DNA from: Verrucomicrobiia bacterium
GTDB lineage: Bacteria; Verrucomicrobiota; Verrucomicrobiia; JABWAM01
Assembly (NCBI GenBank): GCA_028687435.1
Contig: JAQUAF010000009.1
Span: 1 to 64,000, forward strand
DNA: 64,000 nucleotides
Reading direction: 5' to 3'
Shown here: positions 8,644 through 16,477 of the stretch, one piece after another
Numbering within the stretch: position 1 is the first letter of the stretch
Layout: each line of letters starts with the position of its first letter
Position numbers and translations under genes: made by a program
Notes under the pieces: model-generated
The model's database searches: none
Seen by the model: the letters and a program-made list of their open reading frames with translations, nothing else
What the model was told of the DNA's origin: nothing

Positions 8644-9762
8644 ATGAGTACGCTAACTCTTTCATCTCCGGTTACCAAGTATCATCAATTAAAGGAATCG
8701 CTTTTTGAGAGGATTTCCACGGGGGGATTTTTGTGTGGGGCAAAGATTCCAACCGAGCCGGAATTGATGGAAGAGTACAAGGTTAGCCGAATCACGGTTC
8801 GGCAGGCGATTTCCGCTTTGGTGGCGGAAGGAGTATTGTCCAAGCAGCAGGGGCGAGGTACTTTTGTTGTTCAAACTCGAAGAAAAAAGATCGCTGCCCA
8901 ACGCAAAAATGTCGGTTTGTTGATTTATGAGCCAGCACTAGGAGTTTTAGGTCTTGTCAATCAATTAATTGGATGCATTAACGATGCGGCTCAGGACAAC
9001 GACTTGAATATCATTCTTACACCTGTCAATGAAAAAATTTTGAGCCGTAAAGATGGGGTGTCGGAGATTGTGGAAGAAAAGGGGTTGGATGGATTGGTAA
9101 TTACCGCGGAGGAAATTCCCGATGAAGTGCTTGAACGGCTGAGAAAGCAGACGATTCCTTTCCTTTTATTGTTGAGGGAGTCTTCGGCGAACAATCCGTT
9201 TTTAGTGAAGTTGGACATTCGGGATGGAGTTTTGAAGGCAATGGCTGCCTTGGCGGAAAAGGGGCATCGGCGAGTGGCTTTTTTAGGGGGGCATTTGAGC
9301 GCATCGCCAGTGGCGGGAGAGAAGCTGGCTGCTTATCGGGACGCGCTGAAAAACTTCGGGATGGAACAAGACGAGGGTTTGATCAGGGAGGTGGGGTATG
9401 AGGGGGAGGGAACTTTTGCGGCGACTCGTGAACTGCTTGCGTTGCCTTCATCTCCCACTGCGATTTTCATATCGGACTCATTTTTGTCCTTTGGGGTGTA
9501 CGAGGCATGCGTGGAGATCCGGCGTCAGATTCCGGGGGATCTTTCCATCATAGGCATGAATGAATCCCCGTTTGCCAAAACTTTGAAACCTTCCCTGGCG
9601 ACGGTGGAGGTGCCGGTGAGGGAGATTGCCGCCAGCGCCTGTTCCCTGTTGAAGGAGATTTTTGATCCACAGGCGCAAGGCCGGACAATTATGCTCAAGC
9701 ATCATTTGTATCCCCGGGAATCCGTGGCTGGCGCCAATTTGAAATTAAAAATTAAAAATTAA
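8644..9762 (+). CDS. GntR-type winged-helix regulator with LacI-like sugar-binding domain
   Basis: The 372-residue protein has an N-terminal GntR winged helix (about 14-78: KIPTEPELMEEYKVSRITVR, then LSKQQGRGTFV). It is followed by a periplasmic-binding-protein-like effector domain (about 90-355: NVGLLIYEPALG, RRVAFLGGHLSASPVAGEKL, IFISDSF, LSIIGMNESPFA). This architecture is that of AraR-like sugar-responsive repressors. It lies after the sugar cluster at 141-8517 and behind a palindromic operator, so it probably represses itself and may control the cluster. The last residues (KLKIKN) are encoded by an AT-rich heptamer repeat. Confidence 0.85.
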   Translation: MSTLTLSSPVTKYHQLKESLFERISTGGFLCGAKIPTEPELMEEYKVSRITVRQAISALVAEGVLSKQQGRGTFVVQTRRKKIAAQRKNVGLLIYEPALGVLGLVNQLIGCINDAAQDNDLNIILTPVNEKILSRKDGVSEIVEEKGLDGLVITAEEIPDEVLERLRKQTIPFLLLLRESSANNPFLVKLDIRDGVLKAMAALAEKGHRRVAFLGGHLSASPVAGEKLAAYRDALKNFGMEQDEGLIREVGYEGEGTFAATRELLALPSSPTAIFISDSFLSFGVYEACVEIRRQIPGDLSIIGMNESPFAKTLKPSLATVEVPVREIAASACSLLKEIFDPQAQGRTIMLKHHLYPRESVAGANLKLKIKN

Positions 9763-9961
9763 AAATTGCGGGCAGGATTCAATTTGCAGGCCATCTCATG
9801 AGGCAGGGGAAAATTTGGAATCGAAAGGACTGGATTCCCGCATTCGCGGGAATGACTGTAAAAAAGAGAATGCCGGCGAAGTGTTCGTACTTTACCCCTT
9901 AAGCCGTGAACCGTGAACCCTTGAACCATGCTCAAAATAAACCCTTAACCCACTAAAAATT
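9763..9961. repeat. Gap with three short repeats
   Basis: This gap holds no gene. It begins with the tail of a period-7 AATTAAA repeat (9741-9766). A hairpin ATTCCCGC-attc-GCGGGAAT follows at 9834-9853, and then a degenerate GTGAACC/CTTGAACC tandem (about 9907-9930). The hairpin could act as a weak terminator for the regulator gene, but no T-run follows. Confidence 0.6.
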
Positions 9962-11197
9962 ATGCCAGGACCAGGAATGGAATTTATCGGAGCCGAGGAA
10001 AGTAAAGAAGTGTTGGATGTTCTTGAATCGGGATATTTGTTTCGTTACGGCGATGCGGCCAATCCCGCGTTCAAGGCCAAGGTGTGGACTCTTGAGAAGG
10101 AGTTCGCCGCTTATATTGGCGTCAAACACGCCCTGGCGGTGACCAGCGGCACGACCGCCTTGCTGACCGCTTTCAGCGGCTTGGGAATCGGGCCGGGAGA
10201 CGAAGTGATTGTGCCGGGATATTCCTTTGTCGCCTCGTTGTCCTCCATCATCTATGCCCGCGCCGTCCCGGTCCTGGCGGAGATTGACGAGTCGCTTAAT
10301 CTTGATCCGGATGATTTGGAAAAGCGCATCACGCCCCAGACCAAGGCCATCCTGGCGGTTCACATGCTTGGGAATCCGGCGAAAATGGATGAGATCCGGA
10401 AGATAGCCGATAAACATGGCATTCCCATCGTTGAAGACGTTGCCCAATCATGCGGCAGCGCCTATCACGGGAAGAAAGCCGGAGGTTTTGGAAAGTTGGG
10501 GATTTATTCCTTCAACATCTACAAGACGATGACGTGCGGCGATGGCGGCATGGTGGTGACCGACGATGACGATCTTTACGCGCGTTGTTTTGCGTTTCAT
10601 GACCAGGGGCATCTGCCCAACCGGAAAGGGGTGGAAGTGGGGGCGCGGTCGTTGATCGGGCTTGATTTTAGGATGAACGAACTGACCGGCGCCGTGGCCC
10701 TGGCGCAGTTGCGGAAACTGGATTCCATTCTGGCGCATTTGCGGAAGCTCAAAAAAGTTTATAAGGAGCGGATTGCCACCCTGCCAGGCATTCAATTCAG
10801 GGAGATCACCGATGAGGCGGGCGAGTGCGCCACCTTGCTGACGCTGCTTTTCAAAACCCCGGAAGCCGCCAAAGCCGTTGCGGACAGGATTGGTTCCGTT
10901 CCGCTGATCAATTCCGGATGGCATGTTTATGGCAATATGGAGCAGATTCTTGCCCAAAAGACTGTTGATGCAAAGAAGTGCCCTTTTACTTGTCCGCATA
11001 ACGCCAGGTCCATCCGGTATGAGAAAGGGATGTTGCCTAAAACGGAGGCCATTCTTTCCCGCGCGGTGAATCTTTCCGTTGGATTGCGCGACAAGGGGAT
11101 AGGGGCCGCTTGCGGATTGAATCCCCGGGACACGGTGGAGATTGCCGCCGGCAAGGCGGATGAGATGGTGAAGATGCTCAAGGAGGTTTTGGGATGA
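9962..11197 (+). CDS. DegT/DnrJ/EryC1/StrS-family PLP aminotransferase
   Basis: The 411-residue protein has all landmarks of the sugar aminotransferase family: GVKHALAVTSGTTALLTAF, EVIVPGYSFVASLSSI, PIVEDVAQSCGSAYHGKKAG and the PLP-lysine segment SFNIYKTMTCGDGGM, with K188 as the Schiff-base lysine. These enzymes transaminate nucleotide-linked keto-sugars or inosose. It overlaps the following PIG-L deacetylase by 4 bp (ATGA), so the two are translationally coupled. An inositol-phosphate synthase comes next, so an amino-cyclitol or amino-sugar product is plausible but unproven. Confidence 0.88.
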   Translation: MPGPGMEFIGAEESKEVLDVLESGYLFRYGDAANPAFKAKVWTLEKEFAAYIGVKHALAVTSGTTALLTAFSGLGIGPGDEVIVPGYSFVASLSSIIYARAVPVLAEIDESLNLDPDDLEKRITPQTKAILAVHMLGNPAKMDEIRKIADKHGIPIVEDVAQSCGSAYHGKKAGGFGKLGIYSFNIYKTMTCGDGGMVVTDDDDLYARCFAFHDQGHLPNRKGVEVGARSLIGLDFRMNELTGAVALAQLRKLDSILAHLRKLKKVYKERIATLPGIQFREITDEAGECATLLTLLFKTPEAAKAVADRIGSVPLINSGWHVYGNMEQILAQKTVDAKKCPFTCPHNARSIRYEKGMLPKTEAILSRAVNLSVGLRDKGIGAACGLNPRDTVEIAAGKADEMVKMLKEVLG

Positions 11198-11910
11198 AAA
11201 AGACGCTGCCTTCAACGGTGCTTGGCATTGGGGCGCATCCGGACGATCTGGAGATTTCCTGCGGAGGAACCCTGGCAAAATATGCGCGGCAGGGATGCCG
11301 TGTGGTAATGGTTTGCATGACGGATGGACGATACGGCCGTTTGCATGCCCCGGAGAAAATGATCGAGGTGCGGCGCAAGGAGACCCGCGCGGCCGCGGCG
11401 TTGCTGAAGGCGGAGTTGAAAATGATGGGGCATTCCGATTTGGGATTGGCGGACAATCCGGAGAGCCGTTTGGAGATGGTGGACATCATCAGGGAGACGG
11501 CGCCGGATGTTATTTTGACTCACGATCCCTCGGACTTGAATCCCGACCACCGGGTGGTGAGCAAGCTGGCGTATGATTCGCTGATCCCCTGCATTACGCA
11601 AACCTTCAAGACCAGCCGGCCCCCCTGCAAACGCATGCCCATCCTGTATTACATGAACACGGTGTGCGGGACGAATTTCAACCCGGAGGAGTATGTGGAT
11701 ATTTCCGAAACCATTTCCCTCAAGTTGAAAATGTTGTCCATGCATCGCAGCCAGATGGAGACTTACCGGCGTTTTGAGAAGCGGGACATGATGAAATTCG
11801 TGGAGGCCATGGCGGTGGTTTACGGTTTTCGGTGCGGGGTTCAGCATGCGGAGGGGTTCAGGAGGATTCCCATCTGGACACAAACCAGTGTTTCGCGCTG
11901 GCTGCCATGA
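11194..11910 (+). CDS. PIG-L family zinc-dependent N-deacetylase
   Basis: The 238-residue protein has the family motif GAHPDDLEISCGG (H15, D17 and D18) and the second zinc-ligand region HDPSDLNPDHRVVSKLAYD. Family members (LmbE, BshB, MshB) remove N-acetyl groups from glucosamine conjugates. The ATG overlaps the aminotransferase stop. With that gene and inositol-phosphate synthase nearby, a role in a GlcNAc-linked small molecule or glycan is a reasonable guess. No glycosyltransferase of the MshA/BshA type lies beside it. Confidence 0.85.
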   Translation: MKKTLPSTVLGIGAHPDDLEISCGGTLAKYARQGCRVVMVCMTDGRYGRLHAPEKMIEVRRKETRAAAALLKAELKMMGHSDLGLADNPESRLEMVDIIRETAPDVILTHDPSDLNPDHRVVSKLAYDSLIPCITQTFKTSRPPCKRMPILYYMNTVCGTNFNPEEYVDISETISLKLKMLSMHRSQMETYRRFEKRDMMKFVEAMAVVYGFRCGVQHAEGFRRIPIWTQTSVSRWLP

Positions 11911-11923
11911 AATGGATGGGGAT

Positions 11924-11985
11924 GGCGGTGCGGGAGCCCCGCCCTCCTTCTTGTTGAAAATGGAGGGCGGGGCTCCCGCACCGCC
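11924..11985. repeat. Composite palindromic repeat, copy 3 (core only)
   Basis: The inverted repeat GGCGGTGCGGGAGCC... with a 24-25-bp arm surrounds a short loop, as at 4459. The conserved outer flanks of copies 1, 2 and 5 are absent. It separates the PIG-L gene from the inositol-phosphate synthase. Confidence 0.85.
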
Positions 11986-12048
11986 GTTTCATCAAAGAAT
12001 AAAATTTTATCAACAAACAAACCAAACAAAGAAAAAGGAGTCAGTTAA

Positions 12049-13137
12049 ATGTCGAAGATCAAAATTGCAGTTGCAGGAGTGGGGAATTGCACCAGTTCGT
12101 TGGTGCAAGGAGGGTTCTTTTATCAAAATCTGAAGGTGAAGGCCGGGGAGGTGATTCCCGGATTGATGCATCCCGAACTGGGCGGATACAAAGTCAGCGA
12201 TATCGAGACGGTGGTGGCCATTGATGTGGACGCGCGCAAGGTGGGCAAGGATCTCTCCGAAGTCCTGTGGGAGGCGCCCAATTGCACCCAGAAGTTCTCG
12301 GATGTGCCGCATCTGGGAGTGAAGGTAATGATGGGGCCGGTGATGGACGGGGTGTCGGAGCATCTGAAGCGTTATGTGCAGGTGTCCAATGAGAAACCCA
12401 TTGGCAGCGTGGATGAGATGGCTGAGATCTACAAGAAGAACAATGTGGACGTGCTGGTGATCAACCTGCCGACGGCCTCTGAGAAGGCGACGTGGTTTTA
12501 CTGCGAAGCGGCGTTGAAGGCCGGAGTTGGGATTGTGAACGGGATTCCCGTTCTGGTGGCCAACAACAAGGAATTCGCGGCGAAGGCGGAGAAGTGCAAG
12601 GTTCCGATCGTCGGGGACGATTACAAGAGCCAGTTGGGCGGAACGATTCTGGATCGCGCGTTGTTGCACCTGTGCGTGCAGCGCGGGATCAAGATCACCA
12701 AGTCCTACCAACTCAACTACGGCGGCAACACGGACTTCTGGAATCTGACAGACTGGCAGCGCGGCAAGACCAAGCACGCGTCGAAGAAGAGGGGCGTGGA
12801 TGCGGTGATGCCGTACGAAGCGCCGTTTTCGGTGAACGTGTCGCAGTTGGAAGTGCTGGACGACGACAAGATCTGCCGCATCGAGATATGGGGCGAGAAC
12901 TTCGGCGGCACGCCGATCTCGATGGAAGCCAAACTGAGGGTGGTGGACAGTCCGAACTCGGCAGGTGTGATGGTGGACGGGATTCGCTGCTGCAAACTGG
13001 CGATGGATCGCGGGATTGGCGGAGTGCTGGAAAGCGCCTCGTCGTACCTGTCGAAGAGCGCGCCGACGCAGTATGCGACGGACGAGGAAGCCCGCGTGGT
13101 GATGGATGAGTTTATCGCTGGCAAGCGCCAGCGGTAA
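12049..13137 (+). CDS. ino1: Inositol-3-phosphate synthase
   Basis: The 362-residue cytoplasmic enzyme converts glucose 6-phosphate to 1L-myo-inositol 1-phosphate with NAD as catalytic cofactor. The N-terminal nucleotide-binding loop is AGVGNCTSSLVQG. Further family signatures are VLVINLPTASEKA, GIVNGIPVLVANN, VGDDYKSQLGGTILDRALL and SYQLNYGGNTDFWN. The length fits the short prokaryotic type rather than the eukaryotic one of about 500 residues. A strong ribosome site (AAGGAG, 12035-12040) lies 8 bp before the ATG. Inositol in bacteria serves lipids, osmolytes or thiols. The upstream aminotransferase and deacetylase would fit an inositol conjugate. Confidence 0.93.
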   Translation: MSKIKIAVAGVGNCTSSLVQGGFFYQNLKVKAGEVIPGLMHPELGGYKVSDIETVVAIDVDARKVGKDLSEVLWEAPNCTQKFSDVPHLGVKVMMGPVMDGVSEHLKRYVQVSNEKPIGSVDEMAEIYKKNNVDVLVINLPTASEKATWFYCEAALKAGVGIVNGIPVLVANNKEFAAKAEKCKVPIVGDDYKSQLGGTILDRALLHLCVQRGIKITKSYQLNYGGNTDFWNLTDWQRGKTKHASKKRGVDAVMPYEAPFSVNVSQLEVLDDDKICRIEIWGENFGGTPISMEAKLRVVDSPNSAGVMVDGIRCCKLAMDRGIGGVLESASSYLSKSAPTQYATDEEARVVMDEFIAGKRQR

Positions 13138-13170
13138 GTCAACCAGGGTGTATAGATTGAGGGGGATTGG

Positions 13171-13207
13171 GCTGCAGGTTGTCGGTTGAAGACTGGCAAC
13201 CTGCAGC
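13171..13207. repeat. Inverted repeat after ino1
   Basis: Arms GCTGCAGGTTG (13171-13181) and CAACCTGCAGC (13197-13207) form a perfect 11-bp stem with a 15-nt loop. No T-run follows, so it is a weak terminator candidate or a dispersed palindrome. Confidence 0.55.
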
Positions 13208-13272
13208 CTGCCTCCAATGGCCGGGCTGCCTCGTATTGTTGAAAATGAATTAGCGGTAAAACAAGGATTTCC

Positions 13273-14352
13273 ATGACCTCTCGCCAGCGTTTGATCATTG
13301 CCAGCAAACATGAAATGCCAGATCGTGTTCCCGTGGCGCCTTTTTCGTTGGGACAACTTGGGACAGAGTTGCCTTACCGAAAAGGAGCATTTCCAAAAAA
13401 TCCGCTGGCGAAAGAATTGATCGAAAAAACGGATATCTTGATTCCCGTTCATGGTGTTCGTTTTGAGCATGAGATATTGGCCGGGAAAGCGGAGGTGGAG
13501 CAAAAAACGGATGGAGATGTGACGACTTTTCGCATGTCAACGCCCCAGGGGGATCTGGTGTGGAAAAAACAAAAGACGGTTGAGACGTCCGTGATGATTG
13601 AATTCCCGTTCAAAACACCCGAGGATTTTGAGAGGTTTTGCTCCATCCCCTATGAACTGCCGCAGATCCATTTGGAAGATTATCAGTACTGGCGGGAAAC
13701 CTTGGGGGAGGAGGGATTGGTGCTTATGCAGGTTGGCGATGCGCTTTGTTTTCCCGCAGGCTGGTTTGCGCCGGAGGTTTTTTGTATGTTGTGCGCTGAT
13801 CGGCCGCAATTGATCGGCAGGATGGTTGAAATGGCTGCCGAACGGGTAAATCATTATGCGGAGGCATTGTGCAAGGGGGGGGTGGATTTTTTTCAGGTTA
13901 TTGGAGGCGAATATGCGACTGTCCAGCTTGGTCCCCGCGGATTTGAAAAATGGGTCAAGCCGTTTGACAAGACTTTGATCGGAAAAATCCACGCCCATGG
14001 CGCGCGGGTGTTTTATCATAATCATGGCCGGGTGATGCGATACCTGGATGACTTCATGGAAATGGGGGTTGATGTCTTGGAACCGGTTGAGGCGCCTCCC
14101 GGAGGGGATATGGATTTTAAGGCAGCCATGAAGAAGACGCGTGGGCGAATGACGCTGTCTGGAAATCTGGACGACATGGAGGTGTTGGGCAGGCTGGAAG
14201 AGGAGGAGATCAAGAGCCTGGCGCGCGCGATTCTTTCCCAGACAGGAGGCAATGGCCACATTTTGGGCGGCACGACCTCGGCCATGTTCGAGGAAAAAAC
14301 CGCCCGCAACTTCATTGCCCTGGCGGAAATGGTTCGTGAGATTGAGGGATGA
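13273..14352 (+). CDS. Uroporphyrinogen decarboxylase (URO-D) family protein
   Basis: The 359-residue paralogue of the 6639 protein starts with MTSRQRLIIASKHEMPDRVP, the usual URO-D family opening. The barrel strand VFYHNHGRVMRYLDDFMEMG corresponds to the region where MtaA/MtbA have HxC, but here it reads H-N-H. The C-terminal segment GHILGGTTSAMF lacks the third zinc Cys. A function as heme enzyme is unlikely because the RQAGR motif is missing. A methyltransferase or other role is open. It has its own gap of 135 bp upstream and is not tightly coupled to ino1. Confidence 0.75.
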   Translation: MTSRQRLIIASKHEMPDRVPVAPFSLGQLGTELPYRKGAFPKNPLAKELIEKTDILIPVHGVRFEHEILAGKAEVEQKTDGDVTTFRMSTPQGDLVWKKQKTVETSVMIEFPFKTPEDFERFCSIPYELPQIHLEDYQYWRETLGEEGLVLMQVGDALCFPAGWFAPEVFCMLCADRPQLIGRMVEMAAERVNHYAEALCKGGVDFFQVIGGEYATVQLGPRGFEKWVKPFDKTLIGKIHAHGARVFYHNHGRVMRYLDDFMEMGVDVLEPVEAPPGGDMDFKAAMKKTRGRMTLSGNLDDMEVLGRLEEEEIKSLARAILSQTGGNGHILGGTTSAMFEEKTARNFIALAEMVREIEG

Positions 14353-14728
14353 TTGGAAATGCTGTCGAATTCAATGAAGAAATGATTTCATCCTTGCATC
14401 CGAAAACGCATGCGAAAAACCTGTTGTCAAAACCATGGAGGAAATGAGGGACGGCTGATATGTGGCATTGCAAGCGCACGAGACGAAGTTCATTGCAATT
14501 GTGACGCGGAAGCAGGAGTTGGAGAAAAAATGAATACAGTTGAAGCCGCGGCGCTTCGGCCAGATGATTGACATGCAATCCGGACAAAATCTTTCTTGTC
14601 CTGGGCGGGGCGTCTGCACGTTGACAAAACAGGCAAACGGGAATAGTTTCCAACCAAATGGTTGTGAAGGTTGCGGTTGCCGAATGATTCCCGCATCTCA
14701 GGATGCATCTGGAGGGAAGGCTGCTTTT
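14353..14728 (+). promoter_or_regulatory. Gap with promoter candidate and CAACCA-aa-TGGTTG operator candidate
   Basis: This 376-bp gap holds no convincing gene. A TTGACA box at 14621-14626 is followed after 17 bp by TAGTTT (14644-14649). Directly downstream is the perfect inverted repeat CAACCA-AA-TGGTTG (14651-14664), placed where a repressor would block transcription. The ribosome site GGAGGG at 14711-14716 serves the next gene. The boxes are a reading by eye. Confidence 0.4.
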
Positions 14729-16258
14729 ATGCATATTATTGACATCAACACTTCTTTTGGGAAACGGGTTGCCGACGCGCCGGGGCATTCGATTGCCACA
14801 TTGGGGGAGGAGATTGACCGGCATGAGGTTGCCTGCGCGCTCACCTGTTCGCAACAGGGGGTTGAGTACGACCAGCGCGCGGGCAATGCCGAAACCATCG
14901 CCCTTGCCCGGGCCGACCGGCGATTCATTGCCGCAGGAACCATTGATCCGCGGGATTCCCTGGGTTGGGCGGAGGAGATCGAACGCTGTCTCAAAGAAGG
15001 CGTGCGTGTGTTCCAGTTTTTTCCCAATCAGCAGGGGTGGAGTCTGTCGTCGTCGTTGTTCGGGAAAATCCTGGCGCAGTTGCGAGGCTCCGGCGTTTGT
15101 CTGATGTTTTCGATGCGTGGCGCCGACTGGAGCGTGATTGGAACGGCGGCCCGGGTCACCGCCGGGCTTGATCTGCCGGTGATCCTCACCGACACTTCGT
15201 ATCACAACATGGGCGAAGTGATGGCGGTGATGCGGGAGCATCCCCATGTTCTGGCGGAGACGAACTGGCAGGCCACGGTTGGGGCCATTGAAGTGATGGC
15301 ATCGGAGGTGGGCGCGTCGCGGTTGCTTTACGGTTCGGCCGCGCCGGCGCATCCCATGCAGAAATCGTTGAACCAGGTTTTGGAGGCCGGTATTCCGGAT
15401 GCGGACAAGGCCGCGATTTTGGGCGGAAACGCGGTCCGGCTCCTCGGCTTGGCGCCGGAAAGGCTGGCGGGGAGGCCGCAGCTTGCGAATTTCGAGCCGG
15501 GGAAGTTTGACGAGGAGATCATCGACGTTCATTCGCATCTTGGGTACTGGCGGTATCCCATCCGGAACGAGGACTACGATCCGGCGCCGATGTGCAAGCG
15601 GATGAGCCGGTTCGGCGTTTCCCGGAGCGTTCTTTCCTCATACGAAAGCATGCGCTACGACATTGCGGCCGGCAATCGGGCGGTTGCCGAAGCCATCGCC
15701 GGAAATCCCTCCCTGCTCGGCTATGTTGAACTCAATCCCCATCAATTGGAACTGTCCTGCGCCGAGATGGATCGCTATTACAAATTGCCCTATTTTGCCG
15801 GGTGCGAAATAGAGCTTTCCCATATTCCCTGTCCGCTTGGCGGCGACAAGATGAATGCGTTGATGAACGAGGTGGCCAGGCGCGGGAAGCCGGTGCTGCT
15901 CAAGCCCGGGGATTCCGCCAGGGACGAACGCGAGCTTGGACGGCGGCATCCGGGGCTGGTCATCATCCATGCCCATGGTTTTGACGCGGATTGGGCGCGA
16001 GAGGTGGCGGATACGCCCAATATTTGCGTGGAATATAACAGCAGCAAACCCTCGCATCATCATGTGAGGGCGGGGTTGGATATTCTTGGGCCGGAGCGGG
16101 TGTTGTTTGGGTCGGATCAAACGCTTCTGAGCCTTGGCGCATCCATCGGCCTTTATCTGGACGCCCGGATGTCCGCAGCGGAGCGGCGATTGGTGTTGCA
16201 TGAGAACGCCAAACGCATTTTTGGATTGGGAACCCGGATTTCAAGCCATAAGCCATGA
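14729..16258 (+). CDS. Tandem amidohydrolase-2 fusion protein
   Basis: The 509-residue protein joins two complete amidohydrolase-type barrels. The start at 14729 is chosen because GGAGGG lies 12 bp upstream and the product begins MHIIDINTSFG. Residues 1-250 resemble an amidohydrolase_2 barrel whose metal-binding H-x-H after IID is replaced by N-x-S (IIDINTSFG). Residues 262-509 form a second barrel with IIDVHSHLG intact (H268, H270), VIIHAHGFDADWA, and the late metal Asp in LFGSDQTLLS. The second barrel is probably the active one, while the first may be structural or regulatory. Such enzymes hydrolyse, decarboxylate or lactonise small molecules. The substrate is unknown. Confidence 0.75.
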   Translation: MHIIDINTSFGKRVADAPGHSIATLGEEIDRHEVACALTCSQQGVEYDQRAGNAETIALARADRRFIAAGTIDPRDSLGWAEEIERCLKEGVRVFQFFPNQQGWSLSSSLFGKILAQLRGSGVCLMFSMRGADWSVIGTAARVTAGLDLPVILTDTSYHNMGEVMAVMREHPHVLAETNWQATVGAIEVMASEVGASRLLYGSAAPAHPMQKSLNQVLEAGIPDADKAAILGGNAVRLLGLAPERLAGRPQLANFEPGKFDEEIIDVHSHLGYWRYPIRNEDYDPAPMCKRMSRFGVSRSVLSSYESMRYDIAAGNRAVAEAIAGNPSLLGYVELNPHQLELSCAEMDRYYKLPYFAGCEIELSHIPCPLGGDKMNALMNEVARRGKPVLLKPGDSARDERELGRRHPGLVIIHAHGFDADWAREVADTPNICVEYNSSKPSHHHVRAGLDILGPERVLFGSDQTLLSLGASIGLYLDARMSAAERRLVLHENAKRIFGLGTRISSHKP

Positions 16259-16318
16259 AAAGTTTCAACTGTCCTGACAACCATCGACGAACCGCCGGTT
16301 TTGAAAAGGGGGCAGTTC

Positions 16319-16354
16319 GGAATGGTGCTTGGATAAGCTGAAAAAAGGTTATCC
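16319..16354. repeat. Solo end of the MITE-like element
   Basis: The 36-bp segment beginning GGAATGGTGCTTGGATAAG and continuing CTGAAAAAAGGTTATCC matches, in inverted orientation, the right end of the element at 44197-44405 with few differences. Only this end is seen here. It lies between two convergent genes. Confidence 0.6.
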
Positions 16355-16477
16355 ATTCAAACTATCGAGTTTTTGGATTTCCTCCCTTTTTTTCCCACAC
16401 CACCTTGATCCTCCCCTTGTGGTTGACACCAATCCTGATCCTGGAAAACGGTCTTTCCGCGGCATTATCCGGGGGCG

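Noticed and set aside
9741-9766. Rho-independent terminator
   Set aside because: The AT-rich heptamer repeat has no GC stem and is partly inside the coding end of the regulator.
12010-13503. Open frame of about 497 codons on the minus strand
   Set aside because: It is antisense to ino1, whose motifs are complete. The translation is His/Leu/Arg-rich without family features.
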